Shown piece by piece: positions 16,301 through 27,815 of a stretch of 64,000 bases of DNA (its first letter is position 1; each line of letters begins with the position of its first letter). The position numbers were made by a program, and so were the translations under genes. Source of the DNA: Capitella teleta (taxonomy: Eukaryota > Annelida > Polychaeta > Capitellidae); assembly GCA_000328365.1 (NCBI GenBank), contig KB293048.1, positions 266,629 to 330,628 on the forward strand. Direction: 5' to 3'. Below the pieces are notes generated by a model. The model was not told where the DNA came from. It made no database searches and worked only from the letters and a program-made list of their open reading frames with translations.

Positions 16301-17924
16301 ATGTAATGAGCAGCACAGCACATGCGATCACAATCATTATAGCAAAGCAAGCTCATTGAATCAACGGCTGGAATTTTCAACAATTCACAAAAATCAGATA
16401 GAAATTTTGGGTTAAGACCAAGAAAGTGAAAAGCTCTTTTTCTCTAAAAGTAAAAGCAGAAATTCTGTGCGAAAGCAGTTTTAGAGGACAATGAACTCTG
16501 AAGAGGTCAAGAGGGTACTTTGCCTTGATTAGCCCATTTTGCCATTCGACTAGTCGGAGCATCTGAACAACCATGAATAGGAAGTACTGTTAGCAGGGTT
16601 ACACAATCAACTATTGCATAACATGAATTACAATTATTACATCCTCTACAGGAGATTTATATCTCTGCCAATCCCCCAGTATTGGTTAAATTGATATTAA
16701 TTAGTATTTAGTTGTAGGCCTAATAGTTTTTATTGAATTTATAAATAAAACAAGCCACCAGTTATGTATAAAACATAGAATGAAATTCAACCAGGCAATA
16801 TAAATTGCATATTAATTTAAATTAGCTCTACTGTTGATGACATAAGCGACTAAGTTGGTCTACAAGAATACTTACATCAGGCTTTTAAGAAGGGAAGGCA
16901 TAATAAGAGAAGCGATTATATTACAAACATTTGTAAATCACATTATTAATCATCATATGCTGTTTATGAAGCCCCAAGATGCAAGAGATTTGTATCCTAC
17001 CTTTAAAGATTCGGGTTCATGAGAGTCATCAAGGGCGGATGAAATACTGGTGGGTGCAAAGCTGCGGGCATGCTTGGCTATCCGTCTCTTGGATCTCCTT
17101 GAAGAGCTCTGTAAACATTGATTCGTTACGAACTCAATGAGAGGTTAGCGTTCATACCAGGGCTCCAGTGAAGCCATCCACTGCCATACGTAGAACCGAA
17201 TCTTTGCGGTTGCGAGGTTTTGGGCAGGCACGCACTGATCTCCTCCCAGTGCTGGCAACTGAGACCTGTCGGTTGATGAAAGCGGAAGATCCCTTTGAGC
17301 CACGGGAATCTTGCCGTTTGGGAACGCGGTATGGATCAACGGGTTGTGGGGTCTTGCGCAAGGAGCTGTTGAAAGCGCTGGAAGGGTAAGAGGCAGAGAG
17401 CGACATGGCCGGGGCATCAGGAGTATCCACTCCTCGTATGGTTGAAGGATCAACAATGCTCTCTGAATCCATGACGATGCCCTCCTTGATGCGCCCTCCA
17501 ATGAGGCGATTGGAGTGCAGCATGATGCTACGGTTCCTCCACTTCTGCATCGTGATCTCTTTATCTTCGTCGTCCTCCTCGGCCACGCCAAAGAAATCAG
17601 CGACACTCCTCTGCATTGAGCTATCAACACAGAGAGATGCACAAGCTTTAACGATATGTACAACACTTACGATCGAATCTTATCCCATCGACTTCCGCTC
17701 ATGTTTCCGCTTTCAACAGCTTCCAGTTGCCGTCTTCTGCGAGAGGCTCTTGCCACATGACTGGTTTGCCTCGAGTACGAGCGACCAAAAGAAGGAGGAG
17801 CATTGGAGCGGACAGGAGCCGTGAGAGGTGGCTCTGAGGTGTTCAAGTGGACGCCAGCAGGGGCTGTCATGGGCACCATGGGGTACTCCATCGGAGTGGA
17901 ATCCCCTGACCCAGGAATATCCAT
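13383..17924 (-). CDS. RHBDF: Inactive rhomboid protein (iRhom)
   Basis: iRhoms are endoplasmic-reticulum and plasma-membrane pseudoproteases; in mammals they escort ADAM17 and control EGF-ligand and TNF shedding. Eleven coding exons (5' to 3'): 17924-17671, 17620-17158, 17108-17001, 15948-15617, 15375-14853, 14802-14642, 14518-14455, 14403-14230, 14174-14074, 14020-13867, 13817-13383, giving 922 residues (human 855). Seen in order: a long cytosolic N-terminus; first membrane span after [13 protein letters not shown]; the cysteine-rich luminal iRhom homology domain ([44 protein letters not shown]); [29 protein letters not shown]; and the core [14 protein letters not shown]. Active rhomboids have GxSG; here it is GPAG with no serine, so a pseudoprotease. 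[10 protein letters not shown] near the end is iRhom-specific. An acceptor at about 17961 shows a 5' untranslated intron. The gene appears intact. Confidence 0.96.
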
Positions 17925-18360
17925 GGCTTTGGCTTGATTGTTGATTCAGCAACTGATTAATCTAGAGGAAGAGAAAATCATAAATTAGCAGCATTAAACC
18001 ATGAGCATTGAAGAATACACTTTGGATTCAATCTGAACCTCAGTTGACGACTTGTGTCTTGATGTTATCCAATGAATCAATCTCTTATCACCAACTGACC
18101 TAGGGTAAAATCAGAGCCTCTCTGATCATATACCATTGCCTTAATTATAGAGTCACTTGACTTCGAGTACGCCATCATTAACTGATGCTATGTTGGGAGT
18201 CCATCATGTCAAATTATGATTATAAATTTTAACTGCCAGCTTACAGACCAACTGACACCCATGATCTGATAATGCTGAAGATCATTCAAAGAACTCGTGA
18301 AGGAAAGTGACAAGGACTAACTGAGTGACTCACTAAGTGAGTAGCCAGTAGGGGAGCACT

Positions 18361-18839
18361 TGTCAAATAACCCCGGACCTTAAATCATACAATTGGGGGG
18401 ACACATGTAGTATTTCATTCATGCCGTGAACCAGCATGGGAAAAGTGACCGCCGATCGCCGTTTCCAAAGACACATCGCCGCTGCGTGGCTCAAACCCTA
18501 ACCCTGGATCATCGATATGTGTATTGGGTAAGAATAATAATATCAATAATAATATTATTAATATGTGATCTGTTCGAATATGTTGAGGGACTATTTCGTG
18601 TGCGTAGTATGTGTTGTAAGGTTTGTTTATGTGTAGTAATACAGCAATGGTGGATAATCGTTGATTCAATGTTGGTTCAACGTGAAACTAATAATGTAGT
18701 TGGATAACGACTTTTCCTTGGATATCCGCGTGCAAAGTAAGGTTTATAACATGCATATATAGTTATGAGTTACTTCTCTTGTCTTTCATCCTTTCATTAG
18801 CTAGCTAATATGAGTTTTGGGTGTCCGGGGTTATTTGAC
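18361..18839. mobile_element. Inverted-repeat element, probable MITE, about 480 bp
   Basis: TGTCAAATAACCCCGGAC at 18361-18378 is the exact reverse complement of 18822-18839. ACT abuts both outer ends and could be a 3-bp target duplication. The interior lacks a recognisable transposase. The superfamily is uncertain; a 3-bp duplication would fit Harbinger-like elements, but ACT is not their usual TWA site. Confidence 0.6.
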
Positions 18840-18924
18840 AACTGGACCCAATCGTACTCATCTGTAATAAATTGTAACTCAATAAGTTATGTAGTAAGCA
18901 GTAATACTACAAGTATACTAAAAA

Positions 18925-18957
18925 CTACTAGTAGTAGTAGTACTACTACTACTACAA
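18925..18957. repeat. CTA/TAG trinucleotide microsatellite, self-complementary
   Basis: Runs of TAG switch to runs of CTA, forming a fold-back microsatellite immediately before the assembly gap. It is a plausible cause of the gap. Confidence 0.8.
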
Positions 18958-18960
18958 TAG

Positions 18961-19174
18961 NNNNNNNNNNNNNNNNNNNNNNNNNNNNNNNNNNNNNNNN
19001 NNNNNNNNNNNNNNNNNNNNNNNNNNNNNNNNNNNNNNNNNNNNNNNNNNNNNNNNNNNNNNNNNNNNNNNNNNNNNNNNNNNNNNNNNNNNNNNNNNNN
19101 NNNNNNNNNNNNNNNNNNNNNNNNNNNNNNNNNNNNNNNNNNNNNNNNNNNNNNNNNNNNNNNNNNNNNNNNNN
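18961..19174. other. Assembly gap (214 N)
   Basis: Unresolved bases. The flanks are a self-complementary microsatellite on the left and one arm of a perfect inverted repeat on the right. Confidence 0.99.
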
Positions 19175-19244
19175 TACATTTTATGGTGGCCGGAATGGAT
19201 TGAATCACCCTGAACACAATCCATTCCGGCCACCATAAAATGTA
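19175..19244. repeat. Perfect 28-bp inverted repeat at gap edge
   Basis: Arms 19175-19202 and 19217-19244 (TACATTTTATGGTGGCCGGA onward) are exact reverse complements with a 14-base loop. The left arm touches the gap, so the true arm may be longer. Probably a hairpin-forming MITE terminus. Confidence 0.8.
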
Positions 19245-19571
19245 TCAAAATAAAATAGAATAAAAGGAGCTGATCGTAAGAGGCTATTTAAGCCTGAAAT
19301 ACTCAAATAGTGAAGATTAGAAGAGGACCTGTAACATGTAAGTAAAGTAACCTGTAACTTGTAAGTATAATAGGGCCTACTGAGGAAGTTGTAGTCTCTT
19401 CGAACTCTACTTTTAAGGAAAGAAACACATTTGCTTTGCGATTAAAACCAACCTTATCATATGATTATTTCGTTCTTCTGTGTAAATGCGCAGCTTTTAT
19501 GATGCATCGACTTTTCTTCTGATATTTTTCTTGCTTATGTCAGATAACCAGGGATGGCCAGAAAATTTCAA

Positions 19572-19633
19572 ACCGGAAGCCGCAGAAATAAGCGACTGCG
19601 CATGCTCAAAAGAGCGTCTGCGCTGCTTCCGGT
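19572..19633 (+). promoter_or_regulatory. Likely NADK2 promoter: ETS-like and NRF1-like sites
   Basis: ACCGGAAGC at 19572-19580 and its inverse GCTTCCGGT at 19625-19633 are ETS/GABP-type cores. Between them, TGCGCATGCT at 19597-19606 is one base short of the NRF1 consensus TGCGCATGCGC. They lie 120-180 bases upstream of the NADK2 start codon. This pairing is typical of promoters of nuclear genes for mitochondrial proteins in animals, which suits the gene. Function is inferred from motif content only. Confidence 0.5.
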
Positions 19634-19753
19634 CATGGACAGAAAAGTCAGCCAATAATCAGCTGTCAATTCTCATTTTTCACAGTTCAACACAATAAAA
19701 CTCCATTTTTTGAAGTTGCAATTTTGTTATGCAATGCTCTTGTGTTTTCCAAA

Positions 19754-21694
19754 ATGTCAATTCTGAAGCCTTTTTGGCTGCAGAAAGCGTGTTCTGCATG
19801 TTGTAATGGGCAAGTGACCCTCAGCAAAGTTGTGAACTCGGTCTGGTTATCAAAACAGCAAACTGGAGTTGTTCAGCAAACCCCGTTGGACAGTGCCTCT
19901 TCTGTGGGTAGGCGTTGCATCCACCACACCAGGAGACACGACTTCCAGCCGAAGAAAGTACTTCTTTTGAGAAAAGTGACACGTTATGAATACGAAAAAG
20001 CACAAGATCCTGATATTAGTGATGCCGAACTCAAAGAACGGGTTAGTTTGATAGTCAAAAATTTACTTATTTATAAAGAAAACAATAATTTATAATTTTA
20101 AAATGATATCCGGTATCCAGGATAATAAATTAATACTAATCATCCTCTAGCATCTCATCATCTTTGCATCGTTAAAAAATCCACAACGAGAAAATGACGT
20201 ATGGCCTATTTTACCTGTATATGTATTTTGGCTATATATCCTTCATTTCATTCCTTTCATTTTATTTTCCAGCTGATTTCAAAAGGATCAAATTATGACG
20301 GATTACTCCAACGACATGATGAATACTTTAGAAGTATTGATGAAATTCAAGAATCACTCATGTAAATCTTTCAATTTATGATTTTATAACTTATCTTAAT
20401 TGATTCCATAGCAAACACCACATGGAGTATGAGCTGATCCGGCGCTTTGACTTTGACCGAGACCTCATCAAATGGGCTGACATGATCTTAACCGCAGGCG
20501 GCGATGGGACGTTCTTGATGGCTGCCAGTAAAGTCACCAATGGAAATAAACCGGTTGTGGGCATCAACACTGACCCTATGAGGTCAGAGTAATCCGTTTG
20601 CTTTTTTAGCGTCATACGAATGTCATTACCACAGATCTGAAGGCCATCTCTGTTTGCCAAAACAATACTCTTACAATGTGGATCTCGCCCTACAGAAAAT
20701 CCTCGATGACAAGTTTCAGTGAGTGGATTTGATCGTTTAACGATTGAATTAGACCTAATCTGTCTGTATTCACAGGTGGTTGTGGCGCCAGAGGATCCGC
20801 ATCGCGTTGGCCGGTCGCTCTCCGTCTGACTATGAACCCTTTGACCTTTTGCAGCAGCAATTGGACTTCCCTGAGTACCGTTACTGGGAACACGTCCGAG
20901 AGCACGAAATTCACAACATAGATCAGGAGAATGTGAGTCCTCTGCGGAAGGAAGTTCTTCCTGTGTTGGCCCTGAACGAAGTCTTCATGGGAGAGTCACT
21001 ATCTTCGAGGTACGACTTAATTTCAGATTGAATTAGATGTAATTGCTCTTCAGGATGTCTTTCTATGAAGTCTGCTTTGATGATGGCCCCGTGAGTAAAC
21101 AAAAGAGTTCAGGAATTACGGTCTGCACTGGAACCGGTTCAACATCCTGGTTCTTCAACATCAATCATATTAGTCAGGACAGTGTATCTCAAGTTCTCAA
21201 AATTGGTGTGTGCAGAATGTACGTGTAACTCAAATTTTAAATCTTTGCCTTTGCTCCAGCACAAGAGCATGGAGCGTGTGGTTCAGCGTGTCTCGATGAC
21301 GATCATCTTCTGAATCGAGTGAGGGAAGAATTTAACACTTCGCTCGTGTTTAATCCTGTTTGTCCTCAAATGGCATATTCCGTTCGCGATCCAGTCAGTT
21401 ATGGTGAGATTCATGAATATTCATGTATGGATGCATATCATTTCAATGCATGTAGGAATCTACCAAGTGGCCAGTCCAAAGGGCTTCTGTTCCAAGTGAG
21501 CGTCTTCTGAATATCTCATTCTCTCTTTCAATGCTCGTCTTTTCAGAGTGGAAGTACGCTCTCGGATGTGGGATGCCTGGGTTGTGGTTGACGGCAGTTT
21601 GTCGTACAGATTCAATGACGGAGCAATTGCTGAGTTGTCAGTGCACCGAGAAGACGCCTTGCGGTGTATATCACTGCTTGAAGACGACCAATAG
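19754..21694 (+). CDS. NADK2: Mitochondrial NAD kinase 2
   Basis: Phosphorylates NAD+ to NADP+ in the mitochondrial matrix, supplying NADPH for redox defence, proline synthesis and 2,4-dienoyl-CoA reductase. Nine exons close in frame: 19754-20041, 20273-20361, 20412-20582, 20635-20718, 20776-21009, 21054-21205, 21260-21403, 21456-21495, 21547-21694. The product is 449 residues (human 442). Diagnostic pieces are the NAD-kinase glycine motif TAGGDGTFLMAAS, GINTDPMRSEGHLCLP (matching the mitochondrial form), TGTGSTSWFFNINHI, and the C-terminal WDAWVVVDGSLSYRFNDGA. The basic, acid-poor first 40 residues (MSILKPFWLQKACSACCNGQ onward) fit a matrix-targeting peptide. The start is the first in-frame ATG. 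Introns after the first are 44-57 nt. Preceded by NRF1/ETS-like promoter sites. Intact. Confidence 0.96.
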
Positions 21695-22926
21695 CAGTGT
21701 CAGATGTTTAACCTTTGAGGGATAGAGTAAAGTATACTATAGGGTATAGAATGTAGGAATCAATGGCTAGTTTTATTGTCGAAGACTGCATTAATTCATT
21801 TATATGCAAGTCAACCAAGATATTTTTAGTGCTAACTAATGATTAATTTTTCAACATTCTCATTCAGCTATATTAGCATCTGTGAGCTGATTATATCAAA
21901 TTGTTTCATTTACAGGCTGTTTTTTAATATTTTATATCATGCTCCAATATAGTAAAAATAATGTGTGCCATTTAAAATTTTGCATTTGTTGCCATTTGGT
22001 GATTTGGTTGCTTGAGTGGCTTTAGGCTTATCTATGCTTATCAATGCACTTTTTCGAGAATTGAAGATTGTCTTTTTTTTGATGTTTGTACAATGAAATC
22101 TTGATTGTTTTAAGTATCTTTCGATGACATATTGAACCGCATTGCACTTGCCATATGTGAGTTAATTTATAAAGATCCCAATTGTTTTTCAACACCATTG
22201 ATGCTTTGGATGCATTATCATATTTTTAAGTGGTTTAATTTAATTCCCTTTAGCCTGCTTGCTTTTTTCACTGTGTGCAAATTTATTTTGTTAGGTTCTG
22301 CTTAAGTGTTTTTCATTGCTCCCTGCTCAATGGTACTGTTAAGTGTATAATAAAATGTATGGATTTACAGTCTTGTTTCCATTGCTCTTGCCACATATAC
22401 GGAGTTATCTTTTACTCTGAACCATGTAGCCACAATTATAGTCCTTGCAGACTCATCAACAAAGTGCACAGCCCTAGGTTTGATTTCTCAGCCCCACCTT
22501 ATGATAATTTTGCTTATTTATATACATATTTAACGGTAATCAAATAATTCACACCAAAACGGCTATAAACATCCCACGTTGGTCACGTCAGATCAAATGA
22601 TTATAGTCCTTTTATATCAGGACTCAAGGAAGGTAACACCTAGAAATAGAGATGAAATTTCCAGTACTAAATAAACACCAGAGATAAGATATAAGGGTCT
22701 TTTATCTCTCAATAGCGCCAAAAGTAGTGCGTTATGAATCTCATCTGAGGTGAGGTTGTTATGGTACGCTTGTTATGAAAGCTTATGTCACGTGACAGTC
22801 ATGTGACCACATTTAGTGTTGACATTCTCCAAGTTGTGTAAGCTTGGACCTCTCTTTGCATCATCTTCTGCTCACCTGCTCACATGTGGCGATATGCGGT
22901 TCAGTCCGTTCAGCAGTTGTTCTGTT
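21695..22926. other. 3' flank of NADK2; no further gene seen
   Basis: T-rich sequence with an AATAAA at 22349-22354 that could serve a long 3' UTR. Scattered short frames only. Confidence 0.4.
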
Positions 22927-25859
22927 ATACAGAGTGGGCCAAAACTCCCTAAAGTAGTCTATCTACTTCATGTTAAAACCACAACTTTAAAATTGGCTAA
23001 AACTGATCCATAATTAAAAAAAAAAAATAAAAAAAAAAAAAAAAAAAAAATAAAAAAAATGCCGGCCTGATATATGCATTAACTAAATTGTTCTACAAAG
23101 AAATCGAATAAAAAGTTAATTTTGAATGAGGGATCAAGGAACATTTAAATGCGAGTGGTAAGTGATCGCGAAGAGCTTCTGTGTGCGCGTAATCAGGTGG
23201 ACCCCTGCAGAGGCGTAGGAACGTACCCAGACTTAGGGGGAGGGGGGGGGGGGGGCAAATTGAAGGTAATGATAGGCGCGAAGATTTTTTGTTATAAAGA
23301 GTGAAAAATCCATTTTCTGAGCACCTAATTACTAGAATTTAACACATTATCCTAGGCAGATACATGTATGATGTACACGTATACATATCATTGATCTTTG
23401 GCCTACATTAGAGAAATATGGTATGTTAATTTATTCTGTCAACTGAAATCGTCTGTGTATCCTCCCACTTATGACCTATAAAGTTATTACAAATAAATTC
23501 ACGAGTAATGCATATACATTTATACCGAAGGTTATATAATGAGGTTCAATAGCCGTGCAGCACACTGCTTGGCATCGTTCAACTTCGTTAATCTGTCCGC
23601 TGTCCTTGGCTGAGCCTTCTGAGAAATGAGAAATGAACAATTGATGCCATACATAAGTGATATACAACATAATTATCTTAGAAGTATAATTAACGCAACA
23701 AGCTAGCTTGCAAAATCTGCCAAAAAAAGTTGAGTTAAAAAAAGTCTTGCATAAGACATTAAATTTTAATATAGTCTAAAATTACTTTCCAGCATTGAGA
23801 ATACAAACGAATGAATACATGTAATACAATTAGTACATGTGCATATTGATAACCTCTTCGGGCACTGTAGCTGTACGCATTATTTTCAAACAAATGTAAA
23901 TTGTATTCAATATTAAAACATACATGTATATCAATATATAAATAAGTATAATTATATATCTTACCTTACTCTTCCTCGCTGTGGGGTGTTATCAATGAAA
24001 ACAGAAGAAAATAAAAGGAACATGTCCAACAAAGCACTTGAAAGCAATGAAAACAGAAACATTTTGAATATCAAAAAGCACCTGCTGCTTCACTTTGATT
24101 GGGAGAAATCGTCTGCGGTTCGATGGCTCCCTCTGGCTGATCGTCATCATGTTTCCTAAGCATAGCGTAATACGTGAATGATTATGCAACGGTGCACACA
24201 AAAGAGATGCACCTTAAATTATAATTGATAATCATTAACACCGCATCTGGAACTGAGATTATACACTGCGTACAGCCTTTACATGCAGTGATCAAGGCTC
24301 ACTGTGACTTGGAGAGTACGTCACTGTACATGCATGTATTGGGCGGTGTATCACTCAGTTACTGTGGAGTAGGAACAGGCCACAGGAGAGGGGGCGGGGG
24401 GGCCTAGGCCAGTGCCCCCCCCTTCAATGTAGGAATGGGTTGGTCATGCAGTGTCGTGAGTAATAGCACAGATAAATCTGGCGAGGTCTGTATACCTCAT
24501 GGCGTCTCGATGTAGTCAGTTGTGTAGTATTATAATACTATAGTGTCATTCATTGTATCATGTATGATGTATGTCAGCTACATGAGTATGTACACTGTTA
24601 CCATACAGTGGCAGTGTAATTGTGGGATATATGCAAGTATCTTAGCTGTTACTGTTGTCAGTTTTATTTTAGGTTACCTCTTTCAACTGAAGAATGAGGT
24701 TCTAAGTCATTTGCCTTCTTGAGAGAACTGAGAGGAGAAGGAAAAAGGTAATGTAGCATAGTATCATTAATATGGAACTATCATACAATTGCGTACATAC
24801 GAATACCAAAAATAATGACTGATTGCTCTAAATGGCTGTGATTTTTTTTTCTGCACATGCAAATTTTTTTTTTTTTTTGGGGGGGGGGGGCAAAACATAC
24901 TCAGGCCCCCCCCACTCCTAGACTTGGGGGGGCCTGGCCCCCGGCCCCTCTGTTCCTACGCCACTGGACCCCTGAACCAGCATTGTGGAATGTGATCTCT
25001 TGCTTGGCACTGCAGTACAAAATAATTATCTGCTTTGTTTTTAATTTAGTAGATAAACATTAGTGCTACAATCCCAACAACAGCACTCACAAACTATAAT
25101 AGTAATTTAAGAAGGACAGTATTGGATGCGCGAAGAAAATTAATATTTTGTACAATTGAAACGACCGGCGCCAAAAAATTATTTCGTGGGCATTTTCTGC
25201 TGTTCGCCGCTTGCTGCGCAGCATCGTATTTTTCCACGAAAAACGTTGATTTTAGTGATTATTTTACTTCGCATTTGTTTGATCTTTTTCATGGTTGTTA
25301 TTTCTTGAATAGGTCGTTACATCCCGCAATATGCTACGTACCAGAATAACGACAGAAGAGCGCATTTGGATTGTAACAACATATTCTCTAACAAAAAGTG
25401 CTGTAAAAATCAGAGCTGCTTGGCGACACAATAGGCCTCCACTCATTTCTCGCACCTCCACCATCCCAACAGTCAATTTACAATGTTCGGTGCATTCCCA
25501 TTATTGTGCACTGTAAGGCCTACTCGATCATGAGAGTGATGCCTTATTTGGACATCCAAGTGATGCTCATTCATGGTCACAGGCTGAAATGGAAAATAAT
25601 TAGAATATCACCAAATTTTTGGTGCACTCTTTTGATTGAGATAAATTGGCATCAATGTCAACAAAATTGGATTAGAAATGATGGGAAAAGTAGCATAAAA
25701 TGTTAATTAAACTATCCATATCCAGGTATTTATTTCTCTGAGATTTACATAGTTATTACACTGTGACCTGTTTTGTAACACTTTCTTGGAAAATTTAGGT
25801 GCCATTGAAAAGCATTGAAATCTTTGACGTTGAGTAGATAGACCACTTTTCTGTGTATT
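22927..25859 (+). mobile_element. Mariner-type DNA transposon interrupted by a hAT element
   Basis: The left end TACAGAGTGGGCCAAAA (from 22927) and the right end (about 25835-25859, AGTAGATAGACCACTTTT) correspond to the ends of the copy at 45988-46680. Internal stretches also match, for example AGGTATTTATTTCTC near 25722 and AAAAGCATTGAAATCTTT near 25810. A frame from 25331 encodes MLRTRITTEERIWIVTTYS, resembling the N-terminal helix-turn-helix (DUF4817-like) of invertebrate mariner-type transposases; the catalytic part is missing. The body is split by the hAT element at 23208-24966 and contains an A-rich tract near 23010-23050. Not autonomous. Confidence 0.7.
23208..24966. mobile_element. 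hAT element, non-autonomous, with 8-bp target duplication
   Basis: The ends are CAGAGGCGTAGGAACG on the left and the inverse of CAGTGGCGTAGGAACA on the right, the characteristic invertebrate hAT terminus. GACCCCTG occurs at 23200-23207 and 24967-24974 as an exact 8-bp target duplication, the hAT size. Long G and C tracts sit inside both ends. A further terminus-like sequence (GGAGTAGGAACAGGCC near 24366, followed by G-rich DNA) suggests an internal duplication or an older nested copy. No complete transposase; - strand fragments near 24090-24170 and 23560-23640 are unassigned. Confidence 0.88.
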
Positions 25860-26612
25860 TTTAATTATCTAATATATTCATCATCTTTCATGCTTATAGT
25901 ATTATTAAGTATAGTACAAGTCCTCTACTGATCAAAGTCCTTAGAAGGTCTCTGGCATATCAGTTCCAGGCAATTAGGCGCATTCATTGCATACATACAC
26001 TTTAAATGGCCTACTGTTAATTAAATGCCTTTACTGGTTGGGCATCAAAAATCATGATGGTAAAGTATTGACATTATAAGAACTCTTATTGAATAATTTA
26101 ATTGGGAAATTTAATTGGTAAGTTTTAGTTTACTGGTAGGTCAGTTAAGCCTTATAATTACCAGTATTAAATGATTCGGTTAAAGGTTTATAGTTATGTC
26201 AGCTACTCAGCTTGAACTTTTCAAAGCAATTAATCAAGTCATTATCGATTAGCCATAAAATTATATCCTTTAAAAAAGTTTTAATGCTATGTTAGGAATA
26301 TATTATAGGAATACATTGCGCTGTCCAGCATTCCCTATGTACTGGTACTTGGTATTCCATAATGTAATTCCGTAGGGGTTATATTATTCTACATAGAACA
26401 TCAAGCATGGGTATCACGGAAATTAGCATCTCTGCATTAACTTTAACATTAACAGTGTTCCAATAAATCATTAACATAGTTATGCTGCTTTATATATTAT
26501 TTAGGAGCACTGCCAAGCTTCAGCTGACAGCAATGACTTTTTAAATGCCGACATTTGTTATTTTCTAGCTCTTCCTTCTCATTTTCAGAAAAAAAACTTC
26601 ACTCGTGCATAA

Positions 26613-27815
26613 ATGCCATTGTTTGAATTCAAGGCTTTCAATATGTTTGAAAAACTAGCAAAGGGTGAGTTTCTTTTCGTATACCGGGTATTCACCAGCG
26701 ACCTTTGACTTCTTCAGGTTGTCTCGCTGTGGGTGGAACTGTGGGTGTCATATCGGTGTCATACATTGTGTGGGACATTTACTGTAAACGCTCTTCAAAG
26801 TTGCACTCGTGGTCGTCCATGTTCAATCAAAACCAAGTGAATGGCATCATGAAAGGAGTCGGTCGTCTGGTTAACAACGGTTTCAACTCTTACTCAAAAG
26901 ACTGTGTCAAAACCCAAGAGAGCACACTTCTACAATTCATTAAAGAAAACTCTGACACCATCTATGGCAGGGATCATTCATTCTCTCAAATTCACAATCG
27001 AGATGATTTTGTTCGTCTCCACCCATTGACGATTTACGAACATTATGAGTCATACATTGACCGGGTGTATAACGGAGAAGAGAATGTTATTACCAAAGCT
27101 ATGCCTGCAATGTTTGGAGTGACATCAGGAACATCTGGTCAGTGCAAAAACATGCCTTCGAGTCACCTTCTCTCCCAGAGGTTCTTCCTATACGGTGTCA
27201 CTATGCTGTACATCGGAAGAAGTCTTTTTGTCTGCCTTGTTAGAAGCCTCATCTCAGTGGAACAGCTGTCACGTGCTTGATTATTGCTGCTCTGACAGCA
27301 TCATGCTGGCGTCTTCACTCGAAGGTACTTGAATCACAATATGTGAGTCTGTCTTAGTGGTTGTGAAGCACTTAGATTATACAAGATCAACATGTAACTA
27401 ATGCTGAACCTCTGCTTACTGAATTCCTTGAATCTCTCCTTGTTCATTTTTCTAAGGAGAAGACACCACAGTGACGCCATTTTATGTCATTTACGTTGAA
27501 TTGGACAGTGATCAAAACCTGACTGAGAAAGACAAAAACATGGTGCGTTCCTCAAAATGAAGAGTTCTTCCATTGTACATTTTCATTTCTCAGGTTGATG
27601 AAGCTCTCTGCCAGAAGTCTTACGCTTACAAATCATTCAGGACAAAAAATAGCATCCAAACAATTGAAGTTAGAGTGGTGTCTTCCGGAACGTTCCGTGC
27701 TCTGAAGCAGTTCCTCATGACCAAATCTGAAACATCTGCCAACCAGTTCAAAGTTCCTCGTGTTGTCAAAAGAAAGGAAGCCGTGGAGTTCCTCCAAACA
27801 AGAATTCTTCATTGA
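26613..27815 (+). pseudogene. GHDC-like: GH3 domain-containing protein gene lacking its middle
   Basis: The GH3 fold is the adenylate-forming ANL-type domain known from plant auxin/jasmonate amido synthetases; the animal homologue GHDC has no firm function. Exon 1 (26613-26664, MPLFEFKAFNMFEKLAKG) joins 26718 onward, which gives a membrane-anchor segment (VGGTVGVISVSYIVWDIY), LHPLTIYEHYESYIDR and the ATP-loop-like FGVTSGTSGQ. Around 27205-27215 the frame breaks. A shifted frame then reads SALLEASSQWNSCHVLDYCC, and exons 27457-27542 (TPFYVIYVELDSDQNLTEKD) and 27594-27815 (FRTKNSIQTIEVRVV, ANQFKVPRVVKRKEAVEF) complete the C-terminus. Roughly 150-250 central residues expected for the family (about 530 aa) are absent. 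Either a deleted pseudogene or an assembly collapse; splice sites elsewhere look sound. Confidence 0.8.
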
